Source: Verrucomicrobiota bacterium
GTDB lineage: Bacteria > Verrucomicrobiota > Verrucomicrobiia > Verrucomicrobiales > DEV007
DNA: 59,570 nt
Direction: 5' to 3'
Assembly (NCBI GenBank): GCA_024277195.1
Contig: JAJRVS010000017.1
Location: 1-59,570, forward strand
Positions 38,154 to 46,195 of the stretch are shown one piece after another. Numbering within the stretch: the stretch's first letter is position 1; every line of letters starts with the position of its first letter. The notes under the pieces are model-generated. The model made no database searches and had not been told where the DNA came from. It was given only the letters and a program-made list of their open reading frames with translations. The position numbers were made by a program, and so were the translations under genes.

Positions 38154-38315
38154 ATGTTCACTACGACTATATTATTCGCTGCAGAGCCTGAGAGAGGGGT
38201 TCACTTTACACGTAATCTTGGGGAGTTGAAAAACCAGAGGCTTGACGCTATAAAATAAACTTTATGTAAGAATGGCTCAAATCTGATTGGATTTCAGCTT
38301 GTAGAATTAGCATAA
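38145..38315 (+). pseudogene. Collapsed ECF sigma/FecR module
   Basis: A short frame after the leader reads ...RGVHFTRNLGELKNQRL... and stops at 38258; the FTR box sits where the intact sigma has LFTRHF. In the same frame 16 codons before the stop at 38315 read NGSNLIGFQLVELA, closely matching the FecR-like C-terminus STLLGLQIVELD at 31899. So the two ends of a sigma-FecR module remain while everything between is gone. The reading is by eye and the joint cannot be placed exactly. Confidence 0.5.
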
Positions 38316-38327
38316 ACAAATTGTAAA

Positions 38328-39449
38328 ATGTTGCCATATACGAATCTAATCTTGAGAACATTATGCGTCCTGTTTGTAAGTCAGGTCACCCTATTTGCTA
38401 AAGTGGAAATTGCCCAAATTTTCTCGAATGGCATGGTGATCCAGCGAGACCAAAAGGTTCCCGTATGGGGGTGGGCATCTCCTGGTGAGCGGGTGACCGT
38501 AAAGTTTGCGGGACAAGAGCTAGGGACAAAAGCCGGCAGTGAGGGTAACTGGCGCGTAGATTTAAAGCCGATCGCCATGAACAAAAAAGGCATAGTCCTT
38601 CAGGTCATCGGTAAAAAAAAGAAAATAGAAGACTTGGAACTCACCGATTCGCGAACTTATCCTGGGGGTTGTTTTAACGGAATGTTGCACCCTTTGTTTC
38701 CCTTTGCTGTTACGGGTGTGGTCTGGTATCAAGGGGAGGCTAATATGAGGAGAGCTTATCAATATAGGAAGTTACTGCCTATGATGATCGCTGAGTGGCG
38801 CAGGCGCTTCGAGCAAGCTGATATGAAGTTCTACGCGGTTCAGCTACCTGATCTTTTTAAGGACACTGCCATTGGGCGCAGTAATGTTGCTGAATTAAGG
38901 GAGGCGCAGGCTATGACGGTGGAGATGGATGAGAATGCGGAGCTTGCGGTGATTATTGATTCAGATCAGGACGGCAACCTTCACCCGAAAAACAAACAGC
39001 TGCCTGCTGAGCGACTTGCGTTGATCGCGCTTGCTAAAGATTACCAAAAAGCTATTGAATATAGTGGGCCCAAGTTCAAAAAAATGGAGATTGGCAAAGG
39101 CAAGGTGCGGCTATTTTTTTCCCACCAAGGCGCGGGACTTGTGAGTGGGTCTCGTGTGAGCGCGGGGAGTTGTGAGATCAAGCTGTTATCGGAACCTTTG
39201 AATAATTTTATCGTTGCGGGTGCTGACAAGAAGTTCTACCAAGCGGAGGCAAGAATTGATGGAGATAGCGTGATATTGAGCAGCGATCTGGTGAAGCAGC
39301 CCGTGAGCGTGCGGTATGCTTGGAGCCAGCATCCTGAGCAAGTGAACTTTTACAACAAGGAAGGCTTACCAGGAGTTCCGTTTCGCGCTGATGATTGGCC
39401 GTGTACTACGAGAAACATCGTCAAGGCTATGATTCTATTGGTGCATTGA
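38328..39449 (+). CDS. Sialate O-acetylesterase-like protein, internally deleted
   Basis: The 373-residue product has a signal peptide, an N-terminal Ig-like domain (FSNGMVIQRDQKVPVWGWA, VTVKFAGQ) and the C-terminal half of a sialate O-acetylesterase: CFNGMLHPLFPFAVTGVVWY, QGEANM, LREAQAM and the His-bearing LHPKNKQLPAERLALIALA. What is missing is the block between, which in relatives begins GEVWLCSGQSNM and carries the catalytic serine. The joint lies near residues 100-113 (38625-38670), and well over 100 residues appear lost in frame. The protein is probably inactive or has a different role. It follows the collapsed sigma module by 13 bases. Confidence 0.8.
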   Translation: MLPYTNLILRTLCVLFVSQVTLFAKVEIAQIFSNGMVIQRDQKVPVWGWASPGERVTVKFAGQELGTKAGSEGNWRVDLKPIAMNKKGIVLQVIGKKKKIEDLELTDSRTYPGGCFNGMLHPLFPFAVTGVVWYQGEANMRRAYQYRKLLPMMIAEWRRRFEQADMKFYAVQLPDLFKDTAIGRSNVAELREAQAMTVEMDENAELAVIIDSDQDGNLHPKNKQLPAERLALIALAKDYQKAIEYSGPKFKKMEIGKGKVRLFFSHQGAGLVSGSRVSAGSCEIKLLSEPLNNFIVAGADKKFYQAEARIDGDSVILSSDLVKQPVSVRYAWSQHPEQVNFYNKEGLPGVPFRADDWPCTTRNIVKAMILLVH

Positions 39450-39496
39450 TCTGGATGAAGGGTTTATAAAGGAGTCATATTTACAAGACTAAAATT

Positions 39497-40588
39497 ATGA
39501 GAATAACGAATGGGAGTTTACTGTATCTAAGTGTGGGGTTTTATTTTTTCGGAGCATTGTTTAGCAATGCTCAGGCGGAGTCGTTTAGCCCTAAAAGTGA
39601 TGGCAAGGACCTGATAGTGGTGAGTCACCGGCTTTATGTTTTGGATGTGCCTGAGAAGGCAAGAGTGGAATATATCAATGCCGACAGCCTTGGTGGTGAG
39701 GGTGAACTGAAACACGTGCATGAGCTTCGCATTGATGGTAAAGCTGTTGCCATTGGCGCTGAGAGGGAATTGGAATGGGTGGAGGGCTACCAATCGAAGC
39801 TCGATCTCGGAGGGATGAAGATGACGGTGGTGCCTGTCGGTGGAGGTTTTACTAATGGGAACGTGGCTTTAAAAATGAGTTTCAAGCCGTCGAAGCTGGT
39901 AGCAACTCACTCAGCTGAGGTGGATTATTTGATCACAAGGACAGCACCGTCAACGGGTAAGGAACTCGGTTTGAGTGCAAGCGAAGTCGCCGAGACTTCC
40001 GAGTGGTTTGGGGAGCAGCCTCTAGCTGTCACTAGCACACTTGTGGTGGGGCAGTGGCAAATCGCGGCGGCTCGGAGAAAGAAGAAGAGTGGATGGGGGA
40101 GCACTTTGTTTTTGGTGATGGCGAAACTGAATAGCGTTGGCAAACAGCGAGATAAGTGGGTTGAGCAAGGTGCAGTCAATCAGCGTGCTCCAGACTTAGA
40201 CGTGAAACACTGGTGGGGGGATCGTCCGAAAACCAGCGGCTCTTTGGTTTTGTTAGACTTTTGGGCAACTTGGTGTGATCCATGTGTGGCTGAGATGCCT
40301 TTGGTGCATGACCTGTATTCTGAATATAAGCAGCGGGGGTTGATGGTGATTGGGGTGCATGCAGGTCGGGTGAAAAAAGAAGAGATCAGTGAGTTTCTCA
40401 AGGAGCATCCATCACCCTATCCTGTTTGTTGGGATGATGAAGGGGTTTTGAGCAAGTATTTCCAAATAGACGGCATACCGCATTATGTGTTGATAGATAG
40501 AGATGGGATCGTCCGTTGGGGTGGACGTTGGTTGAAGGATGTGAGGCCGCTGATCGATCTGTTGCTGGAAACCGAAGGGAAAAAGTGA
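39497..40588 (+). CDS. Exported TlpA/thioredoxin-like protein with an extra N-terminal domain
   Basis: A 363-residue protein with signal peptide 1-27. The C-terminal 130 residues form a TlpA-like thioredoxin domain: LLDFWATWCDPCVAEMP with the CxxC pair, VIGVHAG and the cis-Pro strand GIPHYVLIDRDG. The first 220 residues are beta-rich and not recognised. Periplasmic thioredoxins of this type reduce or shuffle disulfides, often for cytochrome c maturation, which would suit the two cytochrome operons nearby; that link is inference. Confidence 0.85.
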   Translation: MRITNGSLLYLSVGFYFFGALFSNAQAESFSPKSDGKDLIVVSHRLYVLDVPEKARVEYINADSLGGEGELKHVHELRIDGKAVAIGAERELEWVEGYQSKLDLGGMKMTVVPVGGGFTNGNVALKMSFKPSKLVATHSAEVDYLITRTAPSTGKELGLSASEVAETSEWFGEQPLAVTSTLVVGQWQIAAARRKKKSGWGSTLFLVMAKLNSVGKQRDKWVEQGAVNQRAPDLDVKHWWGDRPKTSGSLVLLDFWATWCDPCVAEMPLVHDLYSEYKQRGLMVIGVHAGRVKKEEISEFLKEHPSPYPVCWDDEGVLSKYFQIDGIPHYVLIDRDGIVRWGGRWLKDVRPLIDLLLETEGKK

Positions 40589-40613
40589 AAGACGGGAGCT
40601 GAGATCTGAGCTG

Positions 40614-41408
40614 CTATTGTAAGCGCTGCATGGCAGCTGCGGCTTCTGCTTCGATCACTTCAAGTGGATTGAGCGAGCTTAAGGGGGTGTCATAGGGAGT
40701 CACTTGGTTGCTTTCTGGATTCCAGTGAACGGGGCCATATTTTGCCGCACCTGGCTGACCGGTGAGCAAGTGGGCGCCTGCGTCACCTTTATTGAAGTGC
40801 CAGAATTCCTGTGGAAAATGCATGAAGCCGCGAGCCTCCATCATGGCGGTGATTTTAAGGCGGTTTTGCAAATCCTGGTTTTCGATGAAGGGCGAGCGCA
40901 TGGGGGTGCGTTCGCTCATTTCAAGGTAGCTATTACCGCGCCAGACTTCCTTGCCGTCATCGCGATGGAAGACTGATATATCAACCGCTGAGCCAGACAT
41001 GTGAGTGCCTATTTTGGGTATGTTGGCAACGAGCACAATCGCGCGTTGGAAGAGTTCCTCGGTGGATGGCAGTTGGCCTTTGTTTTCCCAAATACATTTT
41101 TTTAAGATGGCATCGAAGACCGCTGGTTTTCTTACCAAACGGGTTTGCATCTCTTTGCTGCGGTAACCTTCTTCGATTTTTAAAATCCATCCACGCTCAT
41201 TCATATCTCGACCGATCGTGATCAAATCATCAACCAGACCTTGCCGGATGAAATATATTCGATCTAGACCGTCGACAATCTTGCTGTCTGAGAATAGCAT
41301 TTCGACGTTAGCCGCCGTTGCTGCTTCCCGTATGGAGGCGAAACCTTCGCCGCATTCGTTCACTTCATAAGCGATCAACTGCTGCGCAAATTGATAACCC
41401 AGTAGCAT
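40614..41408 (-). CDS. D-alanyl-D-alanine dipeptidase-like (VanX/M15D) metallopeptidase
   Basis: The 264-residue protein has the M15 zinc site: SGSAVDIS preceded by a His (GTHMSGSAVD, the SxHxxGxAxD pattern) and the later EFWHFN carrying the third ligand. An Arg in EEGYRSKEMQTRL sits where VanX has its substrate-stabilising arginine. Relatives cleave D-Ala-D-Ala or other short peptides from wall turnover. No signal peptide is seen, so it should act in the cytoplasm. There is no VanA or VanH neighbour, so a resistance role is not suggested. Confidence 0.82.
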   Translation of the reverse strand: MLLGYQFAQQLIAYEVNECGEGFASIREAATAANVEMLFSDSKIVDGLDRIYFIRQGLVDDLITIGRDMNERGWILKIEEGYRSKEMQTRLVRKPAVFDAILKKCIWENKGQLPSTEELFQRAIVLVANIPKIGTHMSGSAVDISVFHRDDGKEVWRGNSYLEMSERTPMRSPFIENQDLQNRLKITAMMEARGFMHFPQEFWHFNKGDAGAHLLTGQPGAAKYGPVHWNPESNQVTPYDTPLSSLNPLEVIEAEAAAAMQRLQ

Positions 41409-41631
41409 CTGTTCCGTCTAATAAGCTCTCCGCTTGTCTTCGTCTTGGATTGTCATCGGGCAAGCATAAGACAAATTTACTGTCTGTCGCGATTCTAATC
41501 AAAATCACAGGAATCACGACCCCAAAACTTGAAAGCCGGGTAAAACATTGCACAGTGTTGTTTGTCTGTGGGAGCGAGCGGTTTCAATCGGCTAGGTTTT
41601 CCCCAGACCAAACCCAAGTAAATATTTAAAA

Positions 41632-42198
41632 ATGAAAAACATCTCTATTTCTACCCTGCTGATCGCAGCGCTCGTTTTTAGTTTTGGCCTTGCCTCGGCC
41701 TCTGCCGGGGATGCCAAATCCGTGCACGACTTTTCGGTTAAAAGTATTGATGGCAAAAAAGTCGACCTCAGCCAATACAAAGGTAAAACGCTGTTGATCG
41801 TGAACGTAGCTTCTAAATGTGGTGCGACTCCGCAGTATGCAAATTTGGTCAAACTACAGGAGACCTTTAAAGACAAAGGTTTTTTGGTAATCGGTTTTCC
41901 GGCTAATAATTACGGTGGACAGGAACCTGGAACGAATACGGAAATCAAAGAGTTCTGCAGTGCAACTTATCAGGTTGAGTTTCCCATGTTTGCCAAAGTA
42001 TCGGTCAAGGGTGACGATCAGGCGCCGCTGTTTCAATATCTGACGACGGCAGAAAATCCTGACAAAAAGGGGGATATTGGCTGGAATTTTGAGAAGTTTT
42101 TAATCGGGAAAGATGGCAAATTATTGCGTCGCTTCAAAACGGGGATCAAACCTGATAGCTCGGAAGTGATTGAAGCAGTGAAAAAAGCGGTCAAATAA
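41632..42198 (+). CDS. Glutathione peroxidase family protein, exported
   Basis: The 188-residue protein has a signal peptide (1-25) and the three GPx boxes: VNVASKCGATPQY with the peroxidatic Cys near 63, GFPANNYGGQEPG with the catalytic Gln, and IGWNFEKFLI with the Trp/Asn pair. It uses Cys, not selenocysteine. Bacterial GPx proteins mostly reduce peroxides with thioredoxin rather than glutathione. Export points to a periplasmic job. A hairpin follows the stop. Confidence 0.92.
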   Translation: MKNISISTLLIAALVFSFGLASASAGDAKSVHDFSVKSIDGKKVDLSQYKGKTLLIVNVASKCGATPQYANLVKLQETFKDKGFLVIGFPANNYGGQEPGTNTEIKEFCSATYQVEFPMFAKVSVKGDDQAPLFQYLTTAENPDKKGDIGWNFEKFLIGKDGKLLRRFKTGIKPDSSEVIEAVKKAVK

Positions 42199-42242
42199 AC
42201 CGCGGCAAGAACCGCTGCGACAAAAATGGAAACGTGATGGGG

Positions 42243-42267
42243 AGTTCGATCTAGCGGAGATCGAACT
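42243..42267 (+). terminator. Strong hairpin after the peroxidase gene
   Basis: AGTTCGATCT pairs perfectly over ten bases with AGATCGAACT around a five-base AGCGG loop (arms 42243-42252 and 42258-42267). It lies 45 bases after the stop. No T-run follows, so it may be a weak or Rho-assisted terminator or an mRNA 3' stabiliser rather than a classic terminator. Confidence 0.5.
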
Positions 42268-42315
42268 TAAGCAAATCACCGGGTGAATTTATTGTCAGGC
42301 GTGGTTAGTTGAGAC

Positions 42316-44544
42316 GTGGCCTTTTCCTTTCGTCAGAGATCAAGTTCGTCGCGCGGTGCCGTTTGGATCGCCGCGGTGGTTTTGGTATTGGTGGCGGCGG
42401 AATCGATTACCCTTTACCCGGAGCTGGGGTGGAAAGCGGCGGTGATATTTGTCATGAGCCTGGGGGCGCTATTGACGCTGTTTTTGTGGCGAACCAGTGA
42501 AGAGGAGGAAACGACGTCGCAAACCCAGGCGATGATCGATGAGGCGCGGGAGACCATACGTAATGAGATGGAGGTTTTGGAGGAGCGGCGGGAGGAGATG
42601 GGCAAATTATTGATGACCTATGGAGAGCTGATGGAGTTTCCTGATCTGGACAAACTCAAAGAGCTGGAGTGGGCGACGACGGAAAAGACGGAAAAAGATG
42701 AGGAGGTGCGCGAATTGGTTGAGGTGGAATCCGATCGTATGTTGGAACGTTTTTCCTCTGGGGAATACTGGGAGGGCGGGCAGTTTCAACACCGTTTGCT
42801 GCTGGGAGATCTGGCGGGTTTTATGGAGGGTATTGCGCGGGTGTATCAGCCGGATTCGGAAAAACCTTTGTTGGAGACTAATTTGGAATCGCTGCTCAAA
42901 GCGGTGAATAGAGCTTCTTTGCAGGTGATTTTGCTATTGGAGGAACTGCCGGTTTTATCAGTGAAGGATTACAATCTGCGCAAAATGTATGAGGGGGTGC
43001 GCACGGCGGGCAAGATGTATCAGAAATACGAAGAGCTGTCACCGATGCTCGATCCGGTGCGTTATCTATGGCACGGCAGTAAGTTTTTGATGATGAGCAA
43101 TCCATTGTTTGCCGCAGGTTGGATTGCGGGTTCCGAGTTGATGGTCGAGGGCAGCAAACGTTTGGGGAAAAAGGTGATGGACACCTATCTGTTGACTTTG
43201 ATGAAACAATCGCTGGGAATCATAGCGTGGGAAACGGCGTCTATTTTTGACGAAGAGCACCGTTACCGTGACCCTGACTGGGTTTACGCCATGGAGTTGG
43301 CACATTTGGTGAGCCAGTTTCCATTGTCGCGAGACACTTTGCGTGGGGCGATGCAAGAACTAGGTTCCGTGCCGTTACGTAGTAGCTATGATCGTATTTT
43401 TCTCTACCGCTGTGTGACTCAGCACGTCAGCCCGAAGCCGGAAAGTTTTGCCCAGCAGGGCTTGATGACGGCTGAAGTGAGGACGCAGATTGTCGAACGA
43501 CTGAAAGAATTTTTTGTGCGTTATGTGCATGGGCGGCAGGAGAAAAAGGTGATCGCCTGGCGAGCTGGAGTGGTGGCAAGATTAGGGGTGGAGCCAAAGG
43601 TGGGTGGATATGAAGCGGCGATGTCGGAGGGAGAGCGCTTGGCGGATTGTTTGAACTCGGAGGCATCTTTTCTCGGCGCGGCGGCAGCGGCGGTGGTCGC
43701 GGAAACAGAACTGGAGACGCGTGATTGGGATCAAGTGGAGCAACGGTTGAAAACCACAGCCATCGCTGCGCAGATGGATGAGGAATATCTACAAGAGACT
43801 CTGGTCACACTGAGACAACAGCGACCGGCGGCTTTTGTATTGCCTGACCTCGAACCGGGAAGCCCTTTGGTGAAGGATTTTTTGTTGGATCTTGCTGATA
43901 TCGATATGGATTCGCCGGAGCGTTCGTTGCGCTCCTATTGGGTGATTCGCGAATCAGCTGAGTATTTTCGTTACAGTAAATGGCGCGAGCTTGAGCGGCG
44001 TTTGAATTCGGGTTATGTGGATCGGGCGTCATCCGCTTTGATTCAAGGCAGTCCGGTGGCCAAGGCGCCGGTGTCACTGGCTTTTGTATTGCCGGAATTT
44101 TTTGAGAGAGGTGAACGCGCCGTGTTGATCTATGCCGGTGCCCGGATTTTGGACCAAGCTCAGGCTGTGGTCAAAAAGCGGCGCTCGAAGCAACGCGAAT
44201 CCGACAAGGCGGGTGATCCGATGGACCTTTTTTCCGAGCGTTATTTGGTGGGCACCAATCAGGGGCGCTTATTGTTCATCGTTCAGAATCCCAAGGCGGA
44301 AAATCACGACAGCCGGAAAAGTGTGCTGGTGTGGGAGGGGGAGTTACGGGGGGAAGATCCGGTCACAGTTGATTTCAGCAAGCGCTCCAGTGGAGAAGAG
44401 GCGATCATTGAGGGAGGCATGTGGCTGCACAAGGTGAAACGGGATTCGCAGGAGGAGACGCGGGTGGTGCGATTGGGCGTGGGTATGTTTAGGAACCGGA
44501 AACGCTATTTTGCCGCGTTGAAAGACTTTTGTGAAGTGGGTTGA
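42316..44544 (+). CDS. Hypothetical membrane protein with coiled coil
   Basis: The 742-residue protein (GTG start) has two membrane helices near the N-terminus (about 16-31 and 40-58) and then a charged coiled coil (about 68-105, DEARETIRNEMEVLEERREE). A long, mostly helical cytoplasmic body follows, with an amphipathic patch near 250-275. The C-terminal 150 residues look beta-rich (YLVGTNQGRLLFIVQNP). I do not recognise a family. It sits between glutathione peroxidase and cysE with no obvious partner. Confidence 0.7.
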   Translation: MAFSFRQRSSSSRGAVWIAAVVLVLVAAESITLYPELGWKAAVIFVMSLGALLTLFLWRTSEEEETTSQTQAMIDEARETIRNEMEVLEERREEMGKLLMTYGELMEFPDLDKLKELEWATTEKTEKDEEVRELVEVESDRMLERFSSGEYWEGGQFQHRLLLGDLAGFMEGIARVYQPDSEKPLLETNLESLLKAVNRASLQVILLLEELPVLSVKDYNLRKMYEGVRTAGKMYQKYEELSPMLDPVRYLWHGSKFLMMSNPLFAAGWIAGSELMVEGSKRLGKKVMDTYLLTLMKQSLGIIAWETASIFDEEHRYRDPDWVYAMELAHLVSQFPLSRDTLRGAMQELGSVPLRSSYDRIFLYRCVTQHVSPKPESFAQQGLMTAEVRTQIVERLKEFFVRYVHGRQEKKVIAWRAGVVARLGVEPKVGGYEAAMSEGERLADCLNSEASFLGAAAAAVVAETELETRDWDQVEQRLKTTAIAAQMDEEYLQETLVTLRQQRPAAFVLPDLEPGSPLVKDFLLDLADIDMDSPERSLRSYWVIRESAEYFRYSKWRELERRLNSGYVDRASSALIQGSPVAKAPVSLAFVLPEFFERGERAVLIYAGARILDQAQAVVKKRRSKQRESDKAGDPMDLFSERYLVGTNQGRLLFIVQNPKAENHDSRKSVLVWEGELRGEDPVTVDFSKRSSGEEAIIEGGMWLHKVKRDSQEETRVVRLGVGMFRNRKRYFAALKDFCEVG

Positions 44545-44606
44545 TAATTTAGAATTGGAATCTTGTAAGGGCGGGGCTAGGTTCACGTCAGCTATTTGTT
44601 AGAGCC

Positions 44607-45542
44607 ATGGACTGCACGCTGAAAAATATTGTTGCTAATTTGATCAAATCTTATCACGAAGAGGGAGGGATCAACCGTATTGATTGCGGTAATTTGCCTT
44701 CCAAGCGTAAGATTGCGGCGATCTGTGAGCAGTTGTTGCGCTTGTTATTTCCTGGTTATCACGATGAGGAGCCGGTGGCTTCTGATGAGTTGGAGATGGT
44801 GACCAATGAGCGGATTGCGGAGTTGATCCAGCAGTTCGAGGTGGAGGTGGCTAAAAGCCTGCGCTTGCGGGATGTGGATGATCGGACGGATGATGTGCGG
44901 GGCGAGGCTCACCGCATGGTCTGCGAGTTTTTGAGCGAGCTGCCGCGTTTGCGCCAAGTGTTGCAGACGGATGTGGAGGCGGCTTACGAGGGGGATCCGG
45001 CAGCGAAAAGTTTTGACGAAATTACTTTGGCCTACCCGTGCATCGAGGCGATTGCCATTCAGCGTTTGGCGCATGTGCTGTACTCGATGGATTTGCCATT
45101 GATCCCGCGCATCATGACGGAGTGGGTGCATTCACTCACGGGTATTGATATTCATCCCGGAGCCCAAATTGGAACGCATTTTTTCATCGATCATGGCACA
45201 GGAGTGGTGGTGGGGGAGACTTGCATGATTGGCAATTATGTGAAGCTGTATCACGGGGTGACCTTAGGGGCTCGGAGTTTTCCCAAAGATGAAAACGGGA
45301 GGGTGGTGAAGGGTAATAAACGTCATCCAAATGTGGAGGATAAGGTGACGGTTTATCCTAACGCGACGGTGCTCGGCGGGCAAACGACGATTGGTAAGGG
45401 CAGCACGGTGGGGGCAAATGTTTTTCTTCGGCAGAGTGTGCCGGAGGGATCTTTTGTTTCCAACGAAGGAGAGTGTTTGCGGGTGATCAATAAAAGCACT
45501 GGCGCTATTTTGCATGAATTTTCCGATACCCCGGCGATTTGA
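44607..45542 (+). CDS. cysE: Serine O-acetyltransferase (CysE/EpsC type)
   Basis: A 311-residue enzyme with a helical N-terminal half and a left-handed beta-helix of hexapeptide repeats. The catalytic region IDIHPGAQIGTHFFIDHGTG is intact, with VVVGETCMIGNYVKLYHGVT and the LGARSFPKDENG loop that carries the active His and Lys sites, then GNKRHPNVEDKVTVYPNAT. It makes O-acetylserine from serine and acetyl-CoA, the first step of cysteine synthesis. The long N-terminus is typical of the EpsC-type form. The partner cysteine synthase is not in the window. Confidence 0.94.
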   Translation: MDCTLKNIVANLIKSYHEEGGINRIDCGNLPSKRKIAAICEQLLRLLFPGYHDEEPVASDELEMVTNERIAELIQQFEVEVAKSLRLRDVDDRTDDVRGEAHRMVCEFLSELPRLRQVLQTDVEAAYEGDPAAKSFDEITLAYPCIEAIAIQRLAHVLYSMDLPLIPRIMTEWVHSLTGIDIHPGAQIGTHFFIDHGTGVVVGETCMIGNYVKLYHGVTLGARSFPKDENGRVVKGNKRHPNVEDKVTVYPNATVLGGQTTIGKGSTVGANVFLRQSVPEGSFVSNEGECLRVINKSTGAILHEFSDTPAI

Positions 45543-45577
45543 ATTTTAAAAACTTGAATGGTAAGCCTTCTGAATAG

Positions 45578-46189
45578 ATGAAGTGGTCATCCGAGCAGTT
45601 GGAGCTTTTTACGAGTGAAGAACAGCCTGCTGAAAGCCTGCAGATGCAGCAAACGAGTGAGCTTTCGATGGCAGGCCTCGATGAAGCTTCTTTGACCCAG
45701 CATGTGGTTGACTGGTTGCTCCCGATACAGCTTGCGGGGTTGATGGGAGAGGTTCATGTGAAATGGAATCCACGGCTGCAAACGACGGCAGGACGAGCTC
45801 ACTATGCGGAAAGCCGAATTGAGTTGAACCCACGTTTGATAGAGATCGCGGATTTGGCGGAAATCGAGCAAACGTTGAAGCATGAATTGGCCCACTTGGT
45901 GGCTTATGAACGCTGCGGCAAATTACAGCGGCGGCGCTTGCAGCCACACGGAGTGGAGTGGCGTGAAGCGTGTGTGGATCTGGGTATCTCTGGAGAAGCG
46001 CGTTGTCACGAGTTGGCTCTGCCGGAGCGGCGTATACGGAGAAAATTTGCCTATACTTGCCCAGCCTGCGCAGCGGTGATCGAAAGGGTGCGGAAAATCA
46101 AGGGTTATGTTTCTTGTTACCCTTGTTGCAGACAATACAGCGCCGGTCGCTACGACCGACGTTTTCAGTTGCTTGAGACGCGCTTGTGA
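45578..46189 (+). CDS. SprT-like zinc metallopeptidase domain protein
   Basis: The 203-residue protein has the SprT zinc motif HELAH (102-106) followed by a third His in LQPHGVEW. A C-terminal zinc ribbon is built from two Cys pairs (CPAC near 165-168 and CYPC near 183-186). SprT/Spartan-like proteins are linked to DNA-protein crosslink repair in eukaryotes; the bacterial role is unclear. It follows cysE by 35 bases and may share its transcript. Confidence 0.87.
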   Translation: MKWSSEQLELFTSEEQPAESLQMQQTSELSMAGLDEASLTQHVVDWLLPIQLAGLMGEVHVKWNPRLQTTAGRAHYAESRIELNPRLIEIADLAEIEQTLKHELAHLVAYERCGKLQRRRLQPHGVEWREACVDLGISGEARCHELALPERRIRRKFAYTCPACAAVIERVRKIKGYVSCYPCCRQYSAGRYDRRFQLLETRL

Positions 46190-46195
46190 AATTTG

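Noticed and set aside
40614-41408. Vancomycin-resistance role for the VanX-like peptidase
   Set aside because: No vanA, vanH or two-component genes are nearby; such peptidases are widespread in wall turnover.
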